DNA of 48,911 bases from Flavobacteriales bacterium (lineage in GTDB: Bacteria; Bacteroidota; Bacteroidia; NS11-12g; UBA955), in contig JAHEMG010000003.1 in the NCBI GenBank assembly GCA_024643755.1, forward strand, positions 5,903 through 54,813, in the 5' to 3' direction. Each line of letters starts with the position of its first letter. Position 1 is the stretch's first letter. The notes under the pieces are model-generated. The model did not search any database and was not told the origin of the DNA. It was given only the letters and a program-made list of their open reading frames with translations. Position numbers and translations under genes: made by a program. This document shows, one piece after another, positions 9,721-16,233 of this stretch.

Positions 9721-9745
9721 ATTTGGTCAAATTTGAGCATATTTG
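9721..9745. promoter_or_regulatory. Three ATTTG repeats with 10-bp spacing, possible MarR operator
   Basis: ATTTG begins at 9721, 9731 and 9741, one helical turn apart. Within it are the palindromes ATTTGGTCAAAT (9721-9732) and CAAATTTG (9728-9735). The third repeat overlaps a weak -7 match (CATATTTG) for marR. Placement between divergent kynU and marR suits an autoregulating MarR protein; this is inference. Confidence 0.45.
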
Positions 9746-9771
9746 TCGGTTGAATACTAATAATCACCGCC

Positions 9772-10221
9772 TTGAAACTGGAAGAAGCCATAAAACAAAA
9801 GCGATTTGAGACACCGCAGATCAAAGCGATGCTCAATATCATGTATACGGCAAACTGGTTGATGTCGGAATTTCGCGATATTTATAAACCTTTCGGTATC
9901 ACGCCGCAGCAATACAATGTGTTGCGTATTTTACGTGGAAAGCACCCAGACTCTGTGAATCCTTCAGAAATCAAGGAAGTAATGTTAGACAAGAATCCTG
10001 ATATCACAAGGTTGTGTGATCGTTTGTTGGCGATGGGGTTGATTGGTCGGAGTATCGATGCTGATAATCGCAGGAAAATGAATATTGTGATTACGGAACA
10101 GGGATTATTGTTATTATCACAAATTCAGCCGTTGTTAACCGAGCGTCAGGAAGCCATTTTGAATCGGGCGGAAATTGATTTTGCGTTGTTGAGTGATTTG
10201 CTCGATGATTTGAGGGGTTAG
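9772..10221 (+). CDS. MarR-family transcriptional regulator
   Basis: A 149-residue winged-helix regulator. The family pattern is clear: an N-terminal dimer helix, GITPQQYNVLRILRG (helix 2/3), the recognition section NPDITRLCDRLLAMGLI, and the wing DADNRRKMNIVIT with the conserved D-x-R. MarR proteins are dimeric repressors or activators released by small phenolic or oxidant ligands. The start is a TTG; the next ATG would cut off the first dimerisation helix. It is divergent from kynureninase with an 86-bp shared region, so kynureninase control is a reasonable guess, an aromatic kynurenine-pathway metabolite being a possible ligand. It overlaps the stop of the convergent O-methyltransferase by 4 bp. 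Confidence 0.92.
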   Translation: MKLEEAIKQKRFETPQIKAMLNIMYTANWLMSEFRDIYKPFGITPQQYNVLRILRGKHPDSVNPSEIKEVMLDKNPDITRLCDRLLAMGLIGRSIDADNRRKMNIVITEQGLLLLSQIQPLLTERQEAILNRAEIDFALLSDLLDDLRG

Positions 10222-10868
10222 GTCAATTTGGTGATGAGCGTTATGCCATCACGAATGGGGAGCAGGGTAACCAATGCATTGGGTGTGTTTTTTGCATATT
10301 GATTGAACGCGTGCATGTTTTGGGTATCGCGATCAGTGAGTCTGTCTGCCTCAATGGTAACTCTCTTGCTCCACAGGGTATTGTCGAATAGCAATACGCC
10401 ACCCGGTTTTAACATGGGAAAGCATAGGTCGAGGTATTGTTTGTAATTGTGTTTATCGGCGTCAACAAAGACAAAGTCTGGCTGGAGTTGCAAGTTTGGT
10501 AATAGGGTAAGTGCTTCGCCAACATGCCAATTTACGCGATGTTGAGGATGTTGTGATAGCCAAAATGTTTGGGTTTTGTGGGCAGTTTCTGCATCGGCTT
10601 CGATGGTATGCAGACTGGCATTTTGGGGCAGATGTTCCAGTAGACATGCGGTGGCATAGCCCGTAAAAGTACCTATTTCTAAAATACATTGGGGTTGTTT
10701 CAAGGCAACCAGGGAAGACAAAAACCGACCTTGTAAATGTCCGGACAGCATTCGAGGGTTGATCATTTTTTTCCAAGTGAACTCGTTGATTGCCTGTAAA
10801 AAGGGCGTTTCGGGTGAACTCATGTTTTCAGAGTACACATGGATTTCGTCTTGCCAATCTGGATGCAT
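10218..10868 (-). CDS. SAM-dependent O-methyltransferase (catechol/caffeoyl-CoA type)
   Basis: A 216-residue class I methyltransferase. The SAM-binding motif LEIGTFTGYATACLLE (about residues 61-76), the acidic VDADKHNY with metal-binding aspartate (~139), and LLFDNTLW (~165) are the marks of the Mg-dependent OMT family (Methyltransf_3). The N-terminal helix SSPETPFLQAINEFT is also typical. These enzymes methylate vicinal hydroxyls of catechol-like compounds; the substrate here is unknown. Convergent with marR with a 4-bp overlap. Being near kynureninase, a hydroxylated aromatic substrate is possible but unproven. A weak -7 match (GAAATTTG) lies 10 nt upstream. Confidence 0.92.
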   Translation of the reverse strand: MHPDWQDEIHVYSENMSSPETPFLQAINEFTWKKMINPRMLSGHLQGRFLSSLVALKQPQCILEIGTFTGYATACLLEHLPQNASLHTIEADAETAHKTQTFWLSQHPQHRVNWHVGEALTLLPNLQLQPDFVFVDADKHNYKQYLDLCFPMLKPGGVLLFDNTLWSKRVTIEADRLTDRDTQNMHAFNQYAKNTPNALVTLLPIRDGITLITKLT

Positions 10869-10911
10869 AATTTTATTGCAAATTTCATCTTGTTTTTCTG
10901 AATCAAAAATC

Positions 10912-10919
10912 TATTTTCG
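10912..10919 (+). promoter_or_regulatory. Candidate -7 element (TTCG variant) for the DUF2795-type gene
   Basis: TATTTTCG, one change from TAnnTTTG, 15 nt before the ATG; predicted leader about 11 nt. Confidence 0.4.
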
Positions 10920-10934
10920 CGGTAAGTAAGAATT

Positions 10935-11156
10935 ATGTATTGGACACTTGAATTGGTTAGCTATTTGGACGATGCGCCATGGCCAGCCACCAAAGATGAG
11001 TTGATCGATTATGCGATACGTTCAGGCGCTCCTTTGGAGGTTATAGAAAACCTGCAGGAGTTGGAAGATGACGGAGAGCCATACGAGAGCATTGAAGAAA
11101 TATGGAGTGATTATCCATCGGATGATGACTACTTCTTCAATGAAGATGAATTTTAA
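10935..11156 (+). CDS. Small acidic DUF2795-type protein
   Basis: A 73-residue, very acidic protein. The core ATKDELIDYAIRSGAP followed by VIENLQEL matches, as I recall it, the DUF2795 family: short cytosolic helical proteins of unknown function that occur widely in bacteria and are well conserved in Bacteroidota. The C-terminal third is dominated by Asp, Glu and Tyr (for example SDDDYFF). There is no signal peptide or membrane segment. It has its own promoter and is followed by a strong intrinsic terminator that lies within the end of the convergent hflX gene. Function not known; strict conservation suggests a basic housekeeping role. Confidence 0.85.
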   Translation: MYWTLELVSYLDDAPWPATKDELIDYAIRSGAPLEVIENLQELEDDGEPYESIEEIWSDYPSDDDYFFNEDEF

Positions 11157-11163
11157 TCTTTGG

Positions 11164-12363
11164 TTACAGAAAAACATAAAAAGGGTCAGTGGAAACTGGC
11201 CCTTTTTGTTGTAGTAATAGCTCAACAATCATATTTCTGAGCTTTTCAATGTTGGTGTTGTTTTGGGCAGAGATGAAAACGGCTGGCGAATTTTCTTTGG
11301 CAATCCAACTTTTTTCAAATTGTTCCAATGTGAGTCCGGTTGAACCCACAAAGAAATCGTCTTCCTCAGGTTCTTTAAACGCATCGATTTTGTTGAATAC
11401 GATCAATTCAGGTTTGTTGCTTGCCCCAATTTCATGAAGGATCTCTTTCACACTCATCATTTGTTGTTCAAAGGCGGGGTTGGATATATCTACCACGTGA
11501 ATTAACAAATCGGTTTCAATGGCTTCGGCCAAAGTGCTTTTAAAACTCTCGATGAGGAGTGTAGGCAGTTTGCGAATGAATCCAACGGTATCAGACAACA
11601 ACAGCGGGGTCATTCCGCCTTGATTATCAGGATGTGGGATGACAACTTTTCTTACTGTGGCATCCAAGGTGGCAAAGAGTTTGTTTTCGACGAGTACATC
11701 TGATCTACTCAGTAGATTCATGACGGTACTTTTTCCTACGTTTGTATACCCCACCAACGCACAACGAAATACCCCATTGCGCGATTTTCGTTGGGTAAAG
11801 CCAATTTTCTCAATGTCTTGGAGTTTGGTCTTGAGCAATGCAATCTTATCGCGCAAAACCCGTCGGTCTGTTTCGATTTCTTTTTCACCCGGACCTTTCA
11901 TTCCAATACCCCCTTTTTGTTTGGATAGGTGTGTCCACATACCAGTTAACCGCGGTAACATGAAGATACTTTGTGCCAATTCCACTTGGGTTTTGGCTTG
12001 TGCTGTTTTGGCGTTCTTAGCGAAAATGTCGAGAATTAGGTGGGTGCGACTGAGAATCTTCGTATTCTCTAATTCTGTTTCAATGTTTCGAACTTGGGCT
12101 GGGGTGAGTTCATCATCGAAGATGACGAGATCGATTTTATGTTTGATGACATACTGTTTGATTTCTTCCAGTTTGCCTTTGCCTACATAGGTTTTGGGTT
12201 GGGGGTGTTCAAGGTTTTGGGTAAAACGCTTTTTCGATATTGCACCCGTGGTGAGTATCAATTGTTCGAGTTCAGCGAGTGTTTCGTCGATGGGAATGGC
12301 TTGCTGTGGCGTATTGACACCCACAACAATGGCGGTTTCGGTATGATCTGCGTTAGAATGCAA
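11164..12363 (-). CDS. hflX: GTPase HflX
   Basis: A 399-residue ribosome-binding GTPase. The N-terminal HflX domain (about residues 1-185, with the Gly-rich KGGIGMKGPGE near its end) is followed by the G domain: G1 GYTNVGKST (~205), G3 DTVGF, G4 NKID and G5 SA. Family role: splitting of stalled or vacant 70S ribosomes, notably under heat stress. The start is a TTG; the family N-terminus (ETAIVVGVNT) follows closely, and a -7 element lies 28 nt upstream. The last ~15 codons coincide with a terminator hairpin used by the convergent small gene. Divergent from an exported-protein gene. Confidence 0.96.
   Translation of the reverse strand: MHSNADHTETAIVVGVNTPQQAIPIDETLAELEQLILTTGAISKKRFTQNLEHPQPKTYVGKGKLEEIKQYVIKHKIDLVIFDDELTPAQVRNIETELENTKILSRTHLILDIFAKNAKTAQAKTQVELAQSIFMLPRLTGMWTHLSKQKGGIGMKGPGEKEIETDRRVLRDKIALLKTKLQDIEKIGFTQRKSRNGVFRCALVGYTNVGKSTVMNLLSRSDVLVENKLFATLDATVRKVVIPHPDNQGGMTPLLLSDTVGFIRKLPTLLIESFKSTLAEAIETDLLIHVVDISNPAFEQQMMSVKEILHEIGASNKPELIVFNKIDAFKEPEEDDFFVGSTGLTLEQFEKSWIAKENSPAVFISAQNNTNIEKLRNMIVELLLQQKGPVSTDPFYVFL
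11178..11207 (+). terminator. Bidirectional terminator embedded in the 3' end of hflX
   Basis: AAAAAGGGTCAGT and ACTGGCCCTTTTT form a 13-bp stem with one G-U pair around a GGAA loop. On the plus strand it ends the small-protein transcript 20 nt after its stop. On the minus strand it is also followed by T-rich sequence (TTTTTATGTTTTT), but there it lies before the hflX stop codon at 11164-11166. Confidence 0.85.
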
Positions 12364-12391
12364 GGGAATTAAACTAAGAATAAATGTTATG

Positions 12392-12399
12392 CAAAATTA
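12392..12399 (-). promoter_or_regulatory. hflX promoter with -7 and -33 elements
   Basis: On the minus strand TAATTTTG is an exact -7 match. A TTG at 12418-12420 (CAA on the plus strand) lies 18 nt upstream, the expected -33 spacing. Predicted leader about 24 nt. Confidence 0.6.
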
Positions 12400-12416
12400 G
12401 GGTAGTGCTTGTGAAT

Positions 12417-12433
12417 TCAACCAAGTAGGTTGA
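12417..12433. promoter_or_regulatory. Inverted repeat TCAACC-N5-GGTTGA between hflX and the exported-protein gene
   Basis: A perfect 6-bp inverted repeat with a 5-nt spacer. It covers the putative -33 TTG of hflX and touches the weak -7 element (GATTTTTG, 12432-12439) of the gene at 12447. It could be a shared operator; it is also followed by five T on the plus strand and so resembles a weak terminator. Confidence 0.35.
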
Positions 12434-12446
12434 TTTTTGAGTGGTG

Positions 12447-13958
12447 ATGGATTTGAAAAGGTTTTTGATGATCGTGGTATTGGGCTTCGTGGGGGGGCTA
12501 ACAGCCCAAACGACCTTGGTATCGAATCATGCTGGACTGTCACAAAAGAAGAGCAACTATCGCAAGGCCTTGGGCGTTTCGAACAATCAGATTTACACGT
12601 GTTACTCTTCAAATGCAGATTTATCGGAAGGGTTTGTCGTTGAGCAGTATTCGTCTGACATGATTTTCCAGCGTGATAGAAAAATTGAAGCGCAGGGCAA
12701 GGAGCGAATTTTGCGGTTGGTCATGGGTGATTCTTTTTTGTCTTGGGTGGGGGTTGTGAAGGTGAAACGGCGCGAGTATCAATTATTGTATCATCGGCTG
12801 GATTTGGAGTTGCAGGGGAAGGTGGTTTCTCAAGGGTTGGGTGTGGTGTCTGACCTTGAGTTGGAACCATCAAATTGGGAGGTGGTGGTGTCTGAGGATC
12901 GGAGGCACTTGGGGTTGTTTGTTTTTGGGGTTCAATCACAGCCAATGATTGATGGTTACCGACATACCGTTGCTCAGGGGTTTTCCTTTGCCCAAGACGG
13001 TAAACGGTTAGATAGTTTTCGGATAGAATTGTCTGCGGATTTTGGGTTGGATGATGTAGTTTGGCGATCGGCTGAAGTAAATGAAAAGGGCGACATGGCG
13101 ATGATTTATGAGGATCAAGTTTCTGGGGCGATTCGTTTGGGTGGAAGGAGGGATTCGGGTCATTTTCATGCGATCGTGCGGTTGCATGGGTCTACTTTGC
13201 ATCAAAGATTGTCTTTGGTTGGTGATATTGTAGAAGTTGCTGTGTCTAAGGATGTTGTATCTTCAGATTTTTTGCTCAGCGGATTTTGGTCGGCTACGAA
13301 ACAATCGGGAATTCAAGGACATTTTACGGGTAGGGTGCGCGATTATGGGTCTGACGAGAGGAATCAAAAACAGGATATCGCCCTGGAAACACACGTTTGG
13401 AGCGATAGGCAATGCCGACAATTGGCGGGCTTATTGGCTGTGAAAAAGTCTTCCAAACCGGAGGATTATTTTATTCGGACCGTTGTTCCACTGAGCCATG
13501 GGGGACAGGTTATTTTGGCTGAGGAGTTCTTCGAAACGAAGCAAATGGAAACCTACTATGTGAACGGCGTACCACAAACCAATAGTAAACTCTTTTACCA
13601 CTATGGTGATGTAGCTGCTATGTATTTGTCGGCAAAGGGCGATTTGGACACCGTTGTGATGTTGCGAAAAACGCAGGTGGGTACGGTATCGAATGCGTAT
13701 TTGTTTGGATTTGCGCATTACGTGTGTGCGGGTTCCTTGAATTTGGTCTACAACGATTTGGAGGGTGAAATGAATCGTGTGATGCATGTCAAAATTGACA
13801 ATACCTTTGCAGTGGAGAAAGAATGGTTGTTTCGCAGCGAAAGTATACCGGGTTCTATCGTGCCATATGAGGGTTTACATACTGATTATTGCACTTTGAC
13901 CGTACCTATTTATCGCGACAAGCAATGGCATTGGCTCCAAATTTATTCGCATGATTAA
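12447..13958 (+). CDS. Exported protein of unknown function
   Basis: Not recognised as a known family. About 503 residues. A basic N-terminus and hydrophobic run (RFLMIVVLGFVGGLTAQ) form a signal peptide with likely cleavage after TAQ, so the protein is periplasmic or outer-membrane-associated. The rest is beta-rich with alternating hydrophobic and polar residues and no catalytic motif I can name; the spacing of strands would fit a beta-propeller or similar all-beta fold, but this is a guess. There is no T9SS sorting domain. The ORF track begins at a GTG at 12441; the ATG at 12447 is preferred. Its last 8 bases overlap the next gene's start, indicating translational coupling with the membrane protein. 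Confidence 0.72.
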   Translation: MDLKRFLMIVVLGFVGGLTAQTTLVSNHAGLSQKKSNYRKALGVSNNQIYTCYSSNADLSEGFVVEQYSSDMIFQRDRKIEAQGKERILRLVMGDSFLSWVGVVKVKRREYQLLYHRLDLELQGKVVSQGLGVVSDLELEPSNWEVVVSEDRRHLGLFVFGVQSQPMIDGYRHTVAQGFSFAQDGKRLDSFRIELSADFGLDDVVWRSAEVNEKGDMAMIYEDQVSGAIRLGGRRDSGHFHAIVRLHGSTLHQRLSLVGDIVEVAVSKDVVSSDFLLSGFWSATKQSGIQGHFTGRVRDYGSDERNQKQDIALETHVWSDRQCRQLAGLLAVKKSSKPEDYFIRTVVPLSHGGQVILAEEFFETKQMETYYVNGVPQTNSKLFYHYGDVAAMYLSAKGDLDTVVMLRKTQVGTVSNAYLFGFAHYVCAGSLNLVYNDLEGEMNRVMHVKIDNTFAVEKEWLFRSESIPGSIVPYEGLHTDYCTLTVPIYRDKQWHWLQIYSHD

Positions 13959-14928
13959 CCGACTAAAAGACCACGGATTACTAAATTTATTACTTGTTAT
14001 TTTGTTGGCGATTGCCATTCGGATCCCTACTTTATGGTATTTGCCTCAGGCATCGGTTTTATCAAAACCTGGGATGTTGGCATGGTTCGTATCCGCCATT
14101 AATCAATGGCCTTTGGTTTCGGTGATCATGTCAACAGTCATGGTAATATCATTGGGGCTCATGATTAATGAACTTGTTCGTTCTCATGAAATGATGAGGC
14201 CTGTTGGGTACTTGCCAGCGTATTTTTTTGTGTTACTTCAGAGTATTTACCGTGAAAATATATTGTTGACCGAGTATCATTTCGGGAATTTTATCATTTT
14301 CTTTGGGTTAATATTATTACTTCGATTATGTCATAATTATTCTACTGTTTCGTTATTCTACAGTGCTTTACTATTTGGAATTGCAATTTTAATAGTGCCC
14401 GATCATTTGTTGATTTTATTGTTCGTTTTATCCAGTGTTCTGGTGTTCAAAACCATCGTAATTCGTGATGTTTTGGCGATTGTTTTTGGGTTGGTGGTGC
14501 CTTATTATGTGTTGCGATCCCTCATTTTCATTAACGATTGGGATGTTACTACAGTTTCAAATATCACAACGACGCCCATTAACATTGATGGGTTTGGACA
14601 AGGCGTATTAGGCATATTTACCAGTTATAGCGTATACTTGGCATTTTTTACTGTTGCTGTTTTTGGTTTGATGAAGGTCAGTGGCAATTACTTCAGTGAT
14701 AACGTTGAGGTGCGCAGGAGCAAATTGGTGGTCATTTTGTTTTTTGTATACAGCTTGTTGTTACTGGCTCTACATTTTAGAGAATTAAAGAGTTTTCATT
14801 TGCTCACGGCTTTTCCAGCGGCCATATTGATTGCCTATTTTTTTACTGGCGAAAAACGACAATGGTGGAAGGAGTTGATGGCTTGGGGGTTGTTACTTGC
14901 CCTCGTTACTACGTTGTATTTGGTGTAA
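13951..14928 (+). CDS. Polytopic membrane protein (DUF6427-like)
   Basis: A 325-residue inner-membrane protein with about 9-10 hydrophobic segments, for example LLNLLLVILLAIAI near the N-terminus and a final LMAWGLLLALVTTLYLV. The layout and the motif of a charged turn followed by FGNFIIFFGLILLLRL resemble DUF6427 membrane proteins of Bacteroidota as I remember them; this could not be checked. Function unknown. Its ATG overlaps the stop of the exported-protein gene by 8 bases, so the two are probably made together. The end overlaps the convergent acpH-like gene by 36 bp. Confidence 0.78.
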   Translation: MINRLKDHGLLNLLLVILLAIAIRIPTLWYLPQASVLSKPGMLAWFVSAINQWPLVSVIMSTVMVISLGLMINELVRSHEMMRPVGYLPAYFFVLLQSIYRENILLTEYHFGNFIIFFGLILLLRLCHNYSTVSLFYSALLFGIAILIVPDHLLILLFVLSSVLVFKTIVIRDVLAIVFGLVVPYYVLRSLIFINDWDVTTVSNITTTPINIDGFGQGVLGIFTSYSVYLAFFTVAVFGLMKVSGNYFSDNVEVRRSKLVVILFFVYSLLLLALHFRELKSFHLLTAFPAAILIAYFFTGEKRQWWKELMAWGLLLALVTTLYLV

Positions 14929-15594
14929 ACCGAGCTGGAGCAATTGTTCTTTCCAGGTATCGTAGAGTTTTGCCATCGCAATAACCAGTGGGTTTTCATG
15001 ACTGCTGTACCACGCTATATCCAACCCTATTTGCTGATAAATGCGATGTAAAGCATAGGCAATGCGATCGATGTTCTGGTAGTGGAACAAGTACTGAATT
15101 TCACAGAATCGATCATAGCGTTCCATGAAGGTGGCGGGCTCTGGGTGCTCTAGAAAATCTAGGCCTTTAACCACGGTATCTCGTTCTGTTTTTAATTCAT
15201 GATAAAACAATGTCAATTTTTCTATATTATTATCTATATAGTATTTATCTAACATTATTTCAATTAATACATGAAGTGAGAACCAATATTTAGGAATTTC
15301 ATATTCTTTGCAAATCACCATCCAATCATTGCGCAGGAGTTGATAACTTTCACTAAAAAATGCGGAACTGTGAAAGGCTTTGTCGCGTTCTATGTGCTGT
15401 ATGCAACCCTCAAGAAAGTCCAGCAATTTGGGTTCTTCTGGCTGTTGGTTCAACAGTGCTTGGTGTTTGTCGTAAAAATGAAACTTACAGGATTTGGGGG
15501 TGAAGTTTCGCAACAGGTCGGGCATGATCAAAGCCACGTTGTAGGCGGGTGATGCTGTTTTATGGTCAATCAGAAAGTGACTAAAGAAATTCAT
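14893..15594 (-). CDS. Acyl-carrier-protein phosphodiesterase-like protein (DUF479)
   Basis: A 233-residue protein of the AcpH/DUF479 family, recognised by the N-terminal NFFSHFLIDHKTASPAYNVA pattern and an all-helical HD-like body. E. coli AcpH removes the 4'-phosphopantetheine group from acyl carrier protein; many family members are only inferred to do so. The usual N-terminal aspartate/histidine positions look kept (H in FSHFLID, D in IMPDLL). ATG at 15594 chosen because it begins the conserved MNFFSH; the ORF-track start is 33 nt further upstream. A TTCG-type -7 element lies 8 nt upstream. Convergent overlap of 36 bp with the membrane-protein gene. Confidence 0.8.
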   Translation of the reverse strand: MNFFSHFLIDHKTASPAYNVALIMPDLLRNFTPKSCKFHFYDKHQALLNQQPEEPKLLDFLEGCIQHIERDKAFHSSAFFSESYQLLRNDWMVICKEYEIPKYWFSLHVLIEIMLDKYYIDNNIEKLTLFYHELKTERDTVVKGLDFLEHPEPATFMERYDRFCEIQYLFHYQNIDRIAYALHRIYQQIGLDIAWYSSHENPLVIAMAKLYDTWKEQLLQLGLHQIQRSNEGK

Positions 15595-15602
15595 GCGGGG
15601 TG

Positions 15603-15610
15603 CGAACTTA
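15603..15610 (-). promoter_or_regulatory. Candidate -7 element (TTCG variant) for acpH-like gene
   Basis: TAAGTTCG on the minus strand, 8 nt before the ATG, predicting a leader of about 4 nt. Confidence 0.35.
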
Positions 15611-15642
15611 CAACCTTTGTTAAACATTTTTGTTTAATTGAT

Positions 15643-16164
15643 ATGATGCAATTCAAACCTTGGGCTATTACCGCTATCATTGCTATTGTGGGAGTGCAAT
15701 GGGCTTGTGTTTCACACGAGGCGGGTGCGGGATATTCAGGAGATACTACTAGAAAAGATACAATGACATACAAAATTCAGAAAACCGAAGAGGAATGGAA
15801 GCAGTTACTGGGCGATGAATCTTACCGTGTGTTGAGGCTTAAAGGCACGGAGCGCCCATTTACCAGTGAGTTTGAAACCCATTGGGAGGCAGGTACCTAT
15901 GTATGTAAAGGCTGCGGACAGGAGTTGTTTACCAGCGATACCAAATTTGATGCGGGTTGTGGTTGGCCGAGTTTTTACCAAGCCATGGACAAAACCAAAG
16001 TGAAGGAGATTTTGGATAATTCACATGGAATGCAGCGGGTAGAGGTTGTTTGTAGTGCTTGTGGCGGACATTTGGGCCATGTTTTTAATGATGGTTACGG
16101 ACAGCCAACGGGACTCAGGTATTGCATCAATGGTGTGAGTTTGGGCTTCCGGAAAAAGCCATAA
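15643..16164 (+). CDS. msrB: Exported peptide-methionine (R)-S-oxide reductase MsrB
   Basis: Reduces methionine-R-sulfoxide in proteins. The MsrB domain (about residues 50-173) shows the two zinc-binding pairs CKGCG and CSACGG, the GWPSFY motif and the catalytic cysteine in RYCING. In front is a hydrophobic signal with a cysteine (IVGVQWAC), a weak lipobox, so the enzyme is probably a periplasmic lipoprotein rather than cytosolic. The ATG pair at 15643/15646 was chosen over the ORF-track start at 15562, because the extra 27 residues precede the signal peptide and overlap the acpH start region. Diverges from acpH with 48 bp between. Could work with the thioredoxin-like lipoprotein at 28035, but that is conjecture. 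Confidence 0.93.
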   Translation: MMQFKPWAITAIIAIVGVQWACVSHEAGAGYSGDTTRKDTMTYKIQKTEEEWKQLLGDESYRVLRLKGTERPFTSEFETHWEAGTYVCKGCGQELFTSDTKFDAGCGWPSFYQAMDKTKVKEILDNSHGMQRVEVVCSACGGHLGHVFNDGYGQPTGLRYCINGVSLGFRKKP

Positions 16165-16233
16165 TAATCGATTAATCGCATCGCGTTAACATGAAATTTG
16201 GGGGCTTTGTGCGTAACTTGCTCCTTTGATTAC

